64,000 nt of DNA from Streptomyces albogriseolus (GCA_014650475.1 BMVA01000005.1:180079-244078), one strand, 5' to 3'; shown: positions 7,277-16,824, counted from the first letter of the stretch. Translations and numbers: made by a program. Notes: generated from the sequence alone by a model not told the origin.

Positions 7277-8022
7277 GCGCACTGGTCCTGGCCCTGATCG
7301 CGGGGGCCGTGGTCGGCCTGGCACTCGGCGCGCTCGGCGGCGGCGGCAGCGTCCTGGCCGTTCCCGCCCTGATCTACCTGCTCGGCTTCTCCCCCGCCGC
7401 GGCCACCACCGGCAGTCTCGTCATCGTCACCGTGACCTCGCTGACCGCGCTGTACGCCCATGCCCGCGCGGGAAACGTACGGTGGAGAGCCGGCGCGGCG
7501 TTCGCCGCCGCGGGCCTGCTGCCGGCCGCGCTGGCGGGAGCCGCCGCCGGGCACCTGCCCCAGGCCGTCCTCACCCTCGCCTTCGCGGTGGTCGCGGCCG
7601 TCGCCGCACTGAGGATGCTCCGGCCCGCCGATCCGGCCGGCGGGGAGCCCCGATCGGTTCGGCCGGGCAGGGCCGCCGCGGCGGGGGCGGGACTGGGCGC
7701 GCTGACCGGACTGCTGGGCGTGGGCGGCGGTTTCCTCGCCGTGCCGGCCCTGGTCACCGTCCTGGGCTTCGAGATGCGGGCCGCCGTCGGCACCAGTCTG
7801 CTGGTCATCACGGCCAACTCCCTGGCCTCGCTCGCCACCCGCTCGGGGGCCGCGATCTCCCTCGACTGGGCGGTGATCGGCCCCTTCATCGCGGCCGCCG
7901 TCCTGGGCGCGTGGGACGGCAAACGCCTCGCCGCGAAGGTCTCAGGACCCGGCCTGCAGCGCGTCTTCGCGGTGGTCCTGCTGGCCGTGGCCGCCTTCAT
8001 GCTCGCCGACGCGGTGACATGA
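7273..8022 (+). CDS. TauE/SafE-family sulfite/anion exporter (copy 2)
   Basis: This 249-aa membrane protein has two Gly-rich repeats (LGALGGGGSVLAVPALIYLLG and TGLLGVGGGFLAVPALVTVLG), each at the start of a half of about four hydrophobic segments, as in TauE/SafE exporters. The start is GTG 7273 in a GTGA overlap with the rhodanese stop. It is about 37 residues shorter than the homologue at 3211-4071, with a shorter C-terminus. Export of sulfite or another oxidised sulfur anion made by CstB is inferred from the operon. Confidence 0.85.
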   Translation: MSALVLALIAGAVVGLALGALGGGGSVLAVPALIYLLGFSPAAATTGSLVIVTVTSLTALYAHARAGNVRWRAGAAFAAAGLLPAALAGAAAGHLPQAVLTLAFAVVAAVAALRMLRPADPAGGEPRSVRPGRAAAAGAGLGALTGLLGVGGGFLAVPALVTVLGFEMRAAVGTSLLVITANSLASLATRSGAAISLDWAVIGPFIAAAVLGAWDGKRLAAKVSGPGLQRVFAVVLLAVAAFMLADAVT

Positions 8023-8048
8023 GCCGGTGCTCCGGCCGGAGCCGGCGC

Positions 8049-8051
<3 letters not shown>
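8021..8051. terminator. Bidirectional hairpin between exporter and second cstR
   Basis: The 14-bp palindrome gctccggccggagc (8029-8042), flanked by imperfect GAGCCG/CGGCGCTC arms, fills the gap between two convergent genes. Confidence 0.45.
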
Positions 8052-8724
<673 letters not shown>

Positions 8725-9414
8725 ATGTCCGAGAAGCGATCATGCCGACGAACGGGAGCCGCTTTGCTCCCCTTCGTGACAGCGTCCGCAGCGCTGGCGT
8801 TCTACACGCTGCGGTGCCGGCCGAGGCTGCTCACCTGGGGTGCGACGCAGGATGAGATCGCCCGCGCGTACCCCGGCGACGAGCTGGTGCCCGGCCCCGA
8901 CGGCACCTCGACGATGGCCACCGACCTTCCGGCACCGCCGGAGCAGGTCTGGCCCTGGCTGGCGCAGATGGGGTACGACCGCGGAGGCTGGTACAGCTGG
9001 GACTGGCTGGACCACTACGGACACCCCAGCGCGGACCGCATCGTGCCCGAGTGGCAGAAGCTGGAGGAGGGCCAACGCCTCAAGGCCTCTCGTGACGGTA
9101 CGTACTGGTTCACCGTGGCGCTGCTGGAGCCGGACCGGACCCTGGTGCTTCGCTCGGGCCTGGACCTCTCCGGAGGGCGGTCCTTCGACCCGCTGACCGA
9201 GCCCTTGCCACAGGCGCGGCTGGACGGGATCTGGGCGTTCCACCTGCGGCCCGCGCCCTTCGGTGAGTCGCGTCTGGTGGTCCGCACGCGCGGTCGGGGC
9301 CGTCCCCGGTGGCTCACGCGGCCTTTCGACCTGACGCTCGGCGAGCCCGCGCACTTCGTCATGCAGACCCGCCAGTTCCACAACCTGCGCACCCGGGTCG
9401 GCAGGGAGACATGA
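8725..9414 (+). CDS. SRPBCC-family protein with N-terminal membrane anchor
   Basis: I start at ATG 8725 (GGGAGCACAGG upstream); the frame extends further upstream, but that part is Arg/Pro-rich and unconserved. The 229-aa product has a hydrophobic segment at about residues 10-30, then a START-like SRPBCC fold beginning at TMATDLPAPPEQVWPWLAQMG, with the WYSWDWLDHYGHPSADRIVPEWQ stretch typical of the polyketide cyclase/dehydrase-like actinobacterial subgroup. Such domains bind hydrophobic ligands, but the ligand here is unknown. It is the first gene of the stress island and precedes a USP gene by about 140 bp. Confidence 0.75.
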   Translation: MSEKRSCRRTGAALLPFVTASAALAFYTLRCRPRLLTWGATQDEIARAYPGDELVPGPDGTSTMATDLPAPPEQVWPWLAQMGYDRGGWYSWDWLDHYGHPSADRIVPEWQKLEEGQRLKASRDGTYWFTVALLEPDRTLVLRSGLDLSGGRSFDPLTEPLPQARLDGIWAFHLRPAPFGESRLVVRTRGRGRPRWLTRPFDLTLGEPAHFVMQTRQFHNLRTRVGRET

Positions 9415-9472
9415 CCCGGGAGTACCGGGCCTCGCCCGATCCCGTCCGTGTACCCGCATGGCCCTGTGAGGC

Positions 9473-9486
9473 GGGCCGTAAGCCCC
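9473..9486. promoter_or_regulatory. Candidate DevR/OsdR-like box
   Basis: gggccgtaagcccc (GGGCC-N4-GCCCC) lies about 66 bp upstream of the USP start at 9553. It resembles the GGGAC-N4-GTCCC core of DosR boxes; assignment is inference. Confidence 0.3.
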
Positions 9487-9552
9487 ATGGCACCAGGACG
9501 TCCCCGGGGTGAGTCTGAAGGGAGCGAGAACGCTTTGGACACAGGAGGCACA

Positions 9553-10440
9553 GTGGGTGGTTTGGTGATCGTCGGCGTGGACGGGTCGGCGTCGAGTCTC
9601 GCCGCGGTGGAGGCGGCCGCGCGGGAGGCCCGGCTGCGGACGGCTGCCCTGAAGGTGGTGCACGCCTTCCTATGGCCCGCCATGCATGTTCCCCTGGGCC
9701 CGTCGCCTGTGGGGCCGCCGGAGGGCGGGATGCAGAACATGGTCGACCGTCTGGTGGCGGAGGCGGTGGAGCGTGCCCGGGCCGCGGCGCCGGAGGTGGA
9801 GGTGTCGCACGCCGTGGTGACGGGAGAGCCGTTGACGGTGCTGGAGGCGCAGTCGCGTGCCGCCGATCTGGTGGTCGTCGGATCCCGGGGGATGGGCGGG
9901 TTCGTCGGGCTCATGGTGGGTTCGACGGCGGTGCATCTCGCGGCGCACGCGCGCTGCCCCGTGCTCGTGGTGCGCGAAGAGGCCCCCGTGGACGGTCCTG
10001 TCGTGGTGGGCGTCGACGGCTCCCCCGCCGGGGACAAGGCGGTGGAATTCGCCTTCCAGGAGGCCGAGCTGCACGGGACCACCCTGATCGCGCTGCACGC
10101 CTGGACCACGTGGAACGCGCCGCTGCCCGCCCCCCAGGATCCGACCGAGCCGTACGCGAACCCGGCCGAGGCGCTCGGCCAGGAGGAGAAGCGTCTGCTG
10201 TCGGAGGCACTGGCCGGGCACCGGGAACGGCACCCGGATGTCGCCGTGGAGCACGAGACGGTGCACGGTCCCACCCGCGAGGCACTGATCGAGGCGAGCC
10301 GGACCGCCCGGCTGGTGGTGGTCGGGGCACGGGGACGCGGCGGCTTCTCCGGGCTGCTGCTCGGATCGGTCAGCCAGGCCCTGCTGCATCACGCGCACTG
10401 TCCGGTCGCCGTGGTGCGGGGAACGGCCGCCCGTCACTGA
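9553..10440 (+). CDS. Tandem universal stress protein (UspA)
   Basis: GTG 9553 is preferred (AGGAGG just upstream, and the family N-terminus VGGLVIVGVDGS begins here). The 295-aa product has two USP domains (about 1-145 and 150-295). Each keeps the ATP-binding motif G-2x-G-9x-G-S: GSRGMGGFVGLMVGS in the first and GARGRGGFSGLLLGS in the second. USPs of this type bind ATP and support survival under hypoxia and stationary phase, but have no defined reaction. It precedes the metal ATPase by 43 bases and may be co-transcribed with it. Confidence 0.9.
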   Translation: MGGLVIVGVDGSASSLAAVEAAAREARLRTAALKVVHAFLWPAMHVPLGPSPVGPPEGGMQNMVDRLVAEAVERARAAAPEVEVSHAVVTGEPLTVLEAQSRAADLVVVGSRGMGGFVGLMVGSTAVHLAAHARCPVLVVREEAPVDGPVVVGVDGSPAGDKAVEFAFQEAELHGTTLIALHAWTTWNAPLPAPQDPTEPYANPAEALGQEEKRLLSEALAGHRERHPDVAVEHETVHGPTREALIEASRTARLVVVGARGRGGFSGLLLGSVSQALLHHAHCPVAVVRGTAARH

Positions 10441-10483
10441 CGACGGGCGCCCCGTCGCGAACCGCTGACCGGTGAGGAATGCC

Positions 10484-12847
10484 ATGATCCACGCCAACCC
10501 CGCCGACGACACCCGCCGGGCCGGCTCGCAGAAGCCGGCGCCGGGGCCTGCCACGGAACCGGCGGGACCGTCCTGGCTCGAGCCCGTCCTCCTGGCCGTC
10601 ACGGCCTCGTCGCTCCTCGCGGGAGGCATCCTCTGGCTGCTGGACCACGGCGATGCCGCCGATCTGTGCTGGGCGCTGGGCACGGCGTTCGCCGTCGTGC
10701 CCGCGACCGGCTGGGTGGTGGCCGCGCTGCGGCGCGGCCACGCGGGAGTGGACCTCATCGCGGTCCTGGCCCTCGGCGGCACCCTGGCCGTCGGCGAGTA
10801 TCTCGCCGGGGCCCTGATCGGTCTGATGCTGGCCACCGGGCGCGCGCTGGAGGCCGCCGCGCAGCGGCGCGCGTCCCACGATCTGCGGGCGCTGCTCGCG
10901 CACACGCCGCGCACCGCCCGTCGGCGCACCGGCACCGAGGTCCGCCCGGTTCCCGTCTCCGAGGTCGCCGCGGGGGATCTCCTCGTCGTCGGCGCGGGCG
11001 AGGTCGTCCCCGTCGACGGGCAGGTGGCGGGCCCGGCGGCCGTCCTGGACGAGTCGGTGCTCACGGGCGAGTCGGCACCGGTGGAACGGAAGCCCGGGCA
11101 GACGGTGCGCAGCGGCGTCGTGAACGCGGGTGGGGCCTTCGACCTGCGGGCCACGGCGACCGAGCAGGACAGCACCTACGCCGGGATCGTGCGCCTCGCC
11201 CGGCAGGCCGGCGCGGAGGCGGCCCCCGTCGTCCGTCTGGCCGACCGCTACGCGGCCTGGTTCCTGCCCCTCTCGGTGGCGGTGGCGGGGCTGGCCTGGC
11301 TGCTGAGCGGCTCCGCGGTGCGGGCCGTGGCGGTGCTGGTGGTCGCCACCCCCTGCCCGCTGCTGCTCGCCGCCCCGGTGGCGATCGTCTCCGGTCTGTC
11401 CCGGGCGTCCCGGCTGGGTGTGGTGGTCCGGGACGGCGGCGCGCTGGAGCGCCTGGGGCGGGCCCGCACGCTGCTCCTCGACAAGACCGGCACCCTCACC
11501 GGCGGACGCCCGCGCGTGGTCGACGTGACCGCGGCCCCCGGCTGGAAACCCGCCGAGGTGCTGCGGCTGGCGGCCACGGTGGACCAGTACTCGCCGCACG
11601 TCCTGGCCCACGCCATCGTCGACGCGGCCCGTGAGCGCGGGCTGGAGCCGTCGATGGCGACGGATGTGTCGGAGGAGGCCGGCCGGGGCGCGTACGGCGT
11701 GGTCGACGGCCGCAGGACGGCCGTGGGCCGTCTGGAGCCCACCACGGTGGTCCCGGAATGGGCGCGGGCCGCGGAGAACCGGGCGGTGCTGGACGGTGCC
11801 GCCGTCGCCTGGCTCACCGTCGACGGTGTTCCCACGGGAGCCGTCATGCTGCGTGATCCTCTGCGCCACGACGCGCCACGCGCCCTGAGGCGGCTGCGCA
11901 CGGCCGGCATCGACCGGATCGTGATGCTCACCGGCGACCGGCCCGAACCCGCCCGCGAGATCGCCGCCGTGCTGGGCCTCGACGGCGTGCGGGCCGAACT
12001 GACCCCGGCCGACAAGGTGGCCGCGGTCCGCGCGGAACGCGGGCGTGCCGTCACCGTCATGGTCGGCGACGGGGTGAACGACGCGCCCGCGCTCGCCGCC
12101 GCGGACGTCGGCGTGGCGATGGGCGCGCGGGGTTCCACCGCCTCCTCCGAGGCCGCGGACATCGTCCTGACCACCGACCGCGTGGACCGGCTGGCGGACG
12201 CCACGTCGATCGCCGTGCGGTCGCGCCGTATCGCCGTGCAGAGCGCCCTGGGCGGCATGCTGCTGTCACTGGTGGCCATGGGCGCGGCAGCCGTGGGGCT
12301 GCTGCCCCCGGCCGTCGGCGCGCTGCTTCAGGAGGGCATCGACGTGGCGGTCATCCTCAACGCACTGCGCGCCCTGCGCGTGGACCAGGGCGCCCGGCCG
12401 GCCCTCGAACCCGCCGCCGAGGCCCTGATCCACCGCTTCGCGGCCGAGCACGAGGATCTGCAGGACGTGCTGCAGGCCGTGCGTGACGCCGCGGCCCGGC
12501 TCTCGGAGCCCGGCGGGGACGGGCAGGCCCTGGAGTCGGTGCGCGAGGTGAACCGGCTGCTCACCGAGCGGCTGCTGCCGCACGAGTCCGCCGAGGAACA
12601 CGAGCTCTATCCGGCTCTCGAACCGGTGCTCGGCGGGCCGGAGGCGACGGCGACCATGAGCCGCGCCCACGCCGAGATCGAGCGGCTCGCCGGGCGGGTG
12701 GCCGCCCACCTGTCGCTCGCCGACGCACAGGGCGCGCTGGAGCCCGAGCAGCTCGAGGACCTGCGCGCCTGTCTCTACGGTCTGCACACCGTGCTGCGGC
12801 TGCACTTCACGCAGGAGGAGGAGAACTACTTCTCCCTCGCTCCCTGA
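10484..12847 (+). CDS. P1B-5-type metal ATPase fused to a hemerythrin domain
   Basis: The ATG at 10484 follows GAGGAA. The 787-aa protein is a P-type ATPase with LTGES (actuator domain, about residue 195), VVATPCPLLLAAPVA (metal-site helix, about 287), DKTGTLTGG (phosphorylation Asp near 334), MLTGDRPEPA and VGDGVNDAPA. There is no N-terminal metal-binding domain. The TPC motif marks subgroup P1B-5, linked to Ni/Fe export (Nia of Sinorhizobium meliloti). The C-terminus (about 645-787) is a hemerythrin-type four-helix bundle with AEHEDL, LLPHESAEEHELYP, SRAHAEIE and HFTQEEENY, giving the His/Glu ligands for a diiron centre. Usual HP in the nucleotide domain reads HV (SPHVLAHAIV). Confidence 0.88.
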   Translation: MIHANPADDTRRAGSQKPAPGPATEPAGPSWLEPVLLAVTASSLLAGGILWLLDHGDAADLCWALGTAFAVVPATGWVVAALRRGHAGVDLIAVLALGGTLAVGEYLAGALIGLMLATGRALEAAAQRRASHDLRALLAHTPRTARRRTGTEVRPVPVSEVAAGDLLVVGAGEVVPVDGQVAGPAAVLDESVLTGESAPVERKPGQTVRSGVVNAGGAFDLRATATEQDSTYAGIVRLARQAGAEAAPVVRLADRYAAWFLPLSVAVAGLAWLLSGSAVRAVAVLVVATPCPLLLAAPVAIVSGLSRASRLGVVVRDGGALERLGRARTLLLDKTGTLTGGRPRVVDVTAAPGWKPAEVLRLAATVDQYSPHVLAHAIVDAARERGLEPSMATDVSEEAGRGAYGVVDGRRTAVGRLEPTTVVPEWARAAENRAVLDGAAVAWLTVDGVPTGAVMLRDPLRHDAPRALRRLRTAGIDRIVMLTGDRPEPAREIAAVLGLDGVRAELTPADKVAAVRAERGRAVTVMVGDGVNDAPALAAADVGVAMGARGSTASSEAADIVLTTDRVDRLADATSIAVRSRRIAVQSALGGMLLSLVAMGAAAVGLLPPAVGALLQEGIDVAVILNALRALRVDQGARPALEPAAEALIHRFAAEHEDLQDVLQAVRDAAARLSEPGGDGQALESVREVNRLLTERLLPHESAEEHELYPALEPVLGGPEATATMSRAHAEIERLAGRVAAHLSLADAQGALEPEQLEDLRACLYGLHTVLRLHFTQEEENYFSLAP

Positions 12848-12855
12848 CCGCGCCG

Positions 12856-13353
12856 TCAGCCGCTCTTCAGCTCGCGTCCGATTCCCGCGGCCCATGACTC
12901 GATCCGGCCGAAGTCGCGGAAGTCCCCGCCCTTTCCGTCGCGCAGGATCATCCGGGCGACCCAGCCCTTCGCGCCCTCGCGCAGACAGCCGCCGAAGGTG
13001 ACGTGGTCCCGCGCGTCGAGGCGGACCACGGCCTTCTGCACCCAGGGCACGGGCGGTATGTCCCGCTCCGCCGCGGAGGCGTCGAGCGGCCCGCTGCTGA
13101 AGAGCCACAGCGGACGGCCGGCCAGCTCCTTGCCGTGGCGGCGGACGAACCGGCGGGCGTCCCGGTGCCAGCGGCCGGCGTACAGTCCGCCGCCGACCAC
13201 GACCGCGTCGTAGGACGCGGCACTCGCGACGGACCCGGCAGCCCGCGCCTCGGCCGTGAGCCCTTCCTCGCGCAGGACTCCGGCGACGGCCTCGGCGATC
13301 TCCGCCGTCGATCCGTTCGTCGTCCCGTAGGCGACCAGCACCTTCTTCGCCAT
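12856..13353 (-). CDS. Flavodoxin-domain protein
   Basis: This 165-aa protein opens with the FMN-phosphate loop YGTTNGSTAEIAEAVA and continues as a flavodoxin fold (VVVGGGLYAGRWHRDARRFVRRH, then WLFSSGPLD), similar to the flavodoxin-like family that includes protoporphyrinogen oxidase HemG. It probably carries electrons through bound FMN. It converges with the metal ATPase (stop codons 8 bases apart) and is a distant paralogue of the flavodoxin at 14681-15193. Flavodoxins beside USPs are typical of dormancy regulons. The physiological partner is unknown. Confidence 0.82.
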   Translation of the reverse strand: MAKKVLVAYGTTNGSTAEIAEAVAGVLREEGLTAEARAAGSVASAASYDAVVVGGGLYAGRWHRDARRFVRRHGKELAGRPLWLFSSGPLDASAAERDIPPVPWVQKAVVRLDARDHVTFGGCLREGAKGWVARMILRDGKGGDFRDFGRIESWAAGIGRELKSG

Positions 13354-13500
13354 GGCGGTCCGCCTCCTTCCACGGCCCCACGCGACAGCGGCCGGCGCTC
13401 CCCATCATGGCGCGCGGCCGGTCCGTCGGCAGCCGGAGCGCGCCCCGGTCTCTTCCTCCTTCTCCCCGCCGGACCGTGCGGACATCTGACGCGCCCCTGT

Positions 13501-14373
13501 TCAGACCCGTTGCGGAACGACGGCGACCGGGCACTGGGCGTGGTGCAGCAGAGTGTGCGCGACCCTGCCGAGCTGGAGGCCGTGACGGCCGTGCCGCCGC
13601 ATGGCTCCGACGACGACCAGGTCGGCGCCGGCCGACGCCTCCAGAAGGACCTGGCGGGGAGGGCCTTCGACCGGTGTGCGGGTCACGTCGACGTCCGGGT
13701 GTTCCCGCACCGCCTGGAGCAACGCCTCGTCGAGGTTGGCCGACGCGCGTTCCTCGTGCGCGGACGTGCCGTCGGCCGCGGTCCGGGGGCCCTCGTGCCC
13801 GGGAGCCGGGCGGCGCCAGGCGCGCACGGCGTGCAGGGCCGAGCCGCCCACCGCGGCCTCGCGGAAGGCGAACCGCACGGTCTCCAGGCAGTGGGGCAGG
13901 TCACCGACCCCGACCACCACGCGTCCGAAGACCCCCTGACGGTTCCGCTCCCCGCCACGGACCACGACGACCGGGCATGTCGCGCGGGCGGCCACGCCGA
14001 GCCCGACCGACCCCAGCGTCAGCCCGGCCAGCTCGCCGCGCCCCCGGGAGCCCACGACCAGCGACCATGCCTCGTGCCCGGCCGACAGCAGTGCCGACAC
14101 CGGGTCCTCGGGGAGCACGTCGCCGGACACCTTCACCTCCGGACGGCGCAACCGGGCACGCTCCAGTGCGGAGGCGACGATGTGCTGGGCGAGGACGTCA
14201 CCGGCGGGGCGCTCCCGTGCGAAGGACGGGACCCTGCCTTCGTACCGTTCCCACAGTGAGGCATGGACCAGCCGCAGAGGCAGCTCGTGCCGCGCCGCCT
14301 CCTCCACCGCCCAGTCCAGGGCCGCGAGGCTGGGATCGGAGCCGTCGACCCCCACCACCAGCGGACGTTCCAT
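13501..14373 (-). CDS. Tandem universal stress protein
   Basis: A 290-aa protein with two USP domains, starting MERPLVVGVDGSDPSLAAL. The first has GSRGRGELAGLTLGSVG; the second has VVVGAMRRHGRHGLQLGRVAHTLLHHAQCPVAVV, in which the second Gly of the ATP motif is replaced, so nucleotide binding may rest on the first domain. ATG 14373 is chosen; a GTG at 14382 with GGAAGG close upstream is possible. It is divergent from the second flavodoxin across about 300 bp of intergenic DNA. Confidence 0.88.
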   Translation of the reverse strand: MERPLVVGVDGSDPSLAALDWAVEEAARHELPLRLVHASLWERYEGRVPSFARERPAGDVLAQHIVASALERARLRRPEVKVSGDVLPEDPVSALLSAGHEAWSLVVGSRGRGELAGLTLGSVGLGVAARATCPVVVVRGGERNRQGVFGRVVVGVGDLPHCLETVRFAFREAAVGGSALHAVRAWRRPAPGHEGPRTAADGTSAHEERASANLDEALLQAVREHPDVDVTRTPVEGPPRQVLLEASAGADLVVVGAMRRHGRHGLQLGRVAHTLLHHAQCPVAVVPQRV

Positions 14374-14680
14374 GGCCGCCACCCGCCTTCCTCTGCCGCC
14401 GCTCACAAGACGCTTCGCACACAACCGTCGCACTGCCCTCGGCCCGCCGCGACCTCCGCACGGCTTCTGTGGGTCCCGCCCGGCCGGCCCGGTCCGGTGC
14501 ACCGCCCAGCCCGTGCCGCCGTGGGCGAGGGCACCGATACTGGGGTCACGGCATCGGTGGAGTCGTGCGGTGACGCGGGCGCTCGTCCCGTCACCGGAGT
14601 CCTAAGGGACCGGCCGGCTTGCGGGCCTCCCCGCGGCGAGCCGTCCGTCGGCGGACCCACCACAAGGAGGTGCCCCCCCC
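14374..14680. other. Divergent intergenic region between USP and flavodoxin
   Basis: No gene is visible in these 307 bases. They hold the opposed promoters and one candidate DevR-like box at 14598-14611; nothing else stands out. Confidence 0.4.
14598..14611. promoter_or_regulatory. Candidate DevR/OsdR-like box
   Basis: agtcctaagggacc, read on the minus strand as GGTCC-CTTA-GGACT, lies 70 bp upstream of the flavodoxin start at 14681. Assignment is inference from pattern and position. Confidence 0.3.
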
Positions 14681-15193
14681 ATGGACGTCCTCGTCGGTTA
14701 CGCGACCGCCCACGGCTCCACCCGGACGATCGCGGCGCGGATCGCCTCCGTGCTGAGCCGTGCGGGGCTGACGGCCGAGGCCAGGCCCATGGAGGAGGTC
14801 GAGGACGCCGGCGCGTACCGCGCGTTCGTCCTCGGCAGCGCCGTGCACGGACAAAGCTGGCTCCCCCTGGCCCGGCAGTTCGTACGGGACAACCTTGAAG
14901 TGCTCGGCGCCCGGCCCGTGTGGATCTTCAGCGTGGGGATGCCCGCGGCACTGCGCGGGCCGTGGCGACGTCTGGCTCCCCTGGAACTGCCCACCGTCGA
15001 GCACGGGCTGCCGTCGAATTTGGGGCACCGCGATCACCGCTTGTTCTCCGGGACCATCGGGCGCGACCAGCTCCCCCGCTCCGGACGCGTGTTCTTCCGC
15101 CTGGTGGGCGGACGCTTCGGCGACTTCCGGGACTGGGCGGCCGTCGACGACTGGGCGGCCGGCATAGCCGGTGAACTCCGCCCCGCTCCCTGA
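14681..15193 (+). CDS. Flavodoxin-domain protein
   Basis: This 170-aa protein has the flavodoxin FMN loop YATAHGSTRTIAARIA at its N-terminus, VLGSAVHGQSWLPLARQFVRDN in the middle and FGDFRDWAAVDDWAAGIAGEL at the end, matching the C-terminal FRDFGRIESWAAGIGREL of the flavodoxin at 12856-13353. The two are therefore paralogues. The start follows AAGGAGG. It probably shuttles electrons with FMN under low oxygen; partner enzymes are not identified. Confidence 0.82.
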   Translation: MDVLVGYATAHGSTRTIAARIASVLSRAGLTAEARPMEEVEDAGAYRAFVLGSAVHGQSWLPLARQFVRDNLEVLGARPVWIFSVGMPAALRGPWRRLAPLELPTVEHGLPSNLGHRDHRLFSGTIGRDQLPRSGRVFFRLVGGRFGDFRDWAAVDDWAAGIAGELRPAP

Positions 15194-15287
15194 CGCCTCC
15201 CCGCCCCCCGCGTGACGCCGCACAGGTCGTCGTTCGCGTCGGCCTTCTTGAGTCGCCGATGCCGGCGAGCGGCCCGACAATTGCCGT

Positions 15288-15542
15288 ATGGCCCGGCACA
15301 GCGCACACGCGAACGATCCGGCGACCCTGACGGTCAAGGGGCGGGACGTCAGGCTGCGCACCATCGGCTTCGTGCTGCTGGCCGGCCTGGCCATCTGGTT
15401 CATCGCCGCCAACACGAAGTCGGTCACCATCAGGCTGTGGGTCCCCACCGTCACGCTCCCGCTGTGGAGCGTCCTCACGGTCACGCTTCTCGCGGGCATG
15501 ATCCTCGGTCTGCTCGTCGCCCACCGCCGCTCCCGCCGCTAG
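15288..15542 (+). CDS. LapA-domain (DUF1049) small membrane protein
   Basis: This 84-aa protein has two hydrophobic segments (about 26-41 and 56-78) flanking NTKSVTIRLWVPTVTLPLW and ends in HRRSRR, the layout of LapA/DUF1049 proteins, small two-span inner-membrane proteins with a role in envelope or lipopolysaccharide assembly in proteobacteria. In actinobacteria the role is unknown. It stands alone between a flavodoxin and a convergent USP gene. Confidence 0.75.
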   Translation: MARHSAHANDPATLTVKGRDVRLRTIGFVLLAGLAIWFIAANTKSVTIRLWVPTVTLPLWSVLTVTLLAGMILGLLVAHRRSRR

Positions 15543-15575
15543 CGGCCCGCGGCGGAGGCGCCCGTCCTCAGCGGT

Positions 15576-16457
15576 TCAGTAGTGGGGTACGACGGCCACG
15601 GGGCAGACCGCCTGCTGGATCACGGCGTGGGTCACCGGGCCGGTACGCGCGATGCTGAGACGGTCGGTGAGCCGGTGTCCGACGACCAGCAGCTCCGCTC
15701 CGGACGCCGCCTTCAGCAAGGCGTCGGAGGGTTTGCCGTCCACCACCGTCCGGTGGACCTCGACGTCGGCGTACTTGTCGCCCCACACCTGCGTCACGGC
15801 GGTGAGGAACTGCAGCCACTCCTCGGCCCGCTCCGGATCGCTCACCAGACCGATCTCTCCCGGGCCCAGGGTGAGGGGGTCGGGAGCGCGCCAGGCGTGC
15901 AGGACGCTCAGCCGCGCGTGACGCGCCCGGGCCGCCTCGAAGGCGAACTCGATCACCTCGTCGCACGGTTCCGTGACATCGACGCCGAGGACCACGTCCC
16001 GCCGGCCGCTGGGGGCCGCTTCCTGGGTCTCCCCCGCCGTGTCGTCGGCCCGTACGAGGACGACGGGTCCGGTGGCCCTCGCCACGACCTCGCGCGCGAC
16101 CGACCCCACCAGCAGTCCGGTGATGCGGCCCAGCCCGCGCGAGCCCAGCACCAGCGGCTCGGCGTCGGCCGACGCCTTCACCAGGGCGGCGGAGGCAGGC
16201 CCCTCGACCTGCTCGTCGTACACCCGCACGTCGGGGCAGGCCGCGCGCACACGTTCCTCCGCCTGTCGCAGCAGACGCCGGGCCCGGTGCCGCCCGGCCG
16301 CGTCGGTGATCTCCGCCTCCCCCGGGCGCGGGTGCCAGTTGCGCACATGCAGCAGCCGCAGCGGCCGTCCGCGGAGAACGGCCTCACGAGCCGCCCACTC
16401 GGCGGCGGCGAGACTCTCGGGGGAACCGTCGATCCCGACGGCAACAGGTGCAAGCAT
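15576..16457 (-). CDS. Tandem universal stress protein
   Basis: A 293-aa protein of two USP domains. ATG 16457 is chosen because GGAGG lies 8 bases upstream and the family start (APVAVGIDGSPESLAAAEWAA) follows at once. The first domain has GSRGLGRITGLLVGSVA; the second has VVGHRLTDRLSIARTGPVTHAVIQQAVCPVAVVP, where the glycines of the nucleotide loop are largely lost. Two GGGCC-N4-GG(T/C)CC motifs lie 65 and 120 bp upstream. Confidence 0.88.
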   Translation of the reverse strand: MLAPVAVGIDGSPESLAAAEWAAREAVLRGRPLRLLHVRNWHPRPGEAEITDAAGRHRARRLLRQAEERVRAACPDVRVYDEQVEGPASAALVKASADAEPLVLGSRGLGRITGLLVGSVAREVVARATGPVVLVRADDTAGETQEAAPSGRRDVVLGVDVTEPCDEVIEFAFEAARARHARLSVLHAWRAPDPLTLGPGEIGLVSDPERAEEWLQFLTAVTQVWGDKYADVEVHRTVVDGKPSDALLKAASGAELLVVGHRLTDRLSIARTGPVTHAVIQQAVCPVAVVPHY

Positions 16458-16521
16458 CACGCCCACCTCCAGAAGACCTTCCCTCTGTATCAGCGTCACG
16501 CGGGAGCGGTGTCCCGTACAG

Positions 16522-16590
16522 GGGCCGCCGGGTCCACCCGCGGGGATTTCCGGAGGCCCTGTCGGCACCGTGGCCGGGGCCCTTCGGCCC
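16522..16590. promoter_or_regulatory. Pair of candidate DevR/OsdR-like boxes
   Basis: gggccgccgggtcc (16522-16535) and gggcccttcggccc (16577-16590) share GGGCC-N4-GGNCC and are 55 bp apart, upstream of the USP starting at 16457 (minus strand). The second has perfect arms. Such paired sites are usual in DosR-type promoters; assignment is inference. Confidence 0.35.
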
Positions 16591-16622
16591 TACGGCCGGC
16601 GGACGGGCGGAGGTGTCATGGA

Positions 16623-16716
16623 AGGGAACCGAGGGCCAAGAAGACACGGAGAAGCGGAGTGAGACCGCGCACCGTGCAATGAGGATCCGCAAGAAGCGGG
16701 CGGCCCTCGGTTCCCT
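16623..16716. repeat. 15-bp perfect inverted repeat around a 64-bp core
   Basis: agggaaccgagggcc (16623-16637) and its exact complement ggccctcggttccct (16702-16716) bracket 64 bases. The core contains two AAGAAG tracts and no gene. No target-site duplication is evident. It could be a MITE remnant or a large hairpin; it lies between a USP promoter and an acetyl-CoA synthetase fragment. Confidence 0.5.
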
Positions 16717-16824
16717 CTGTGGACCGCGGACATCGACGGCTCACGGACGTGCTCCCGGCCGACGTGCGACCGGCTCCGTGCTCCGCGACCCTGGAAGGCG
16801 AGGGCAGCGCCGCGAGGAGCACCT

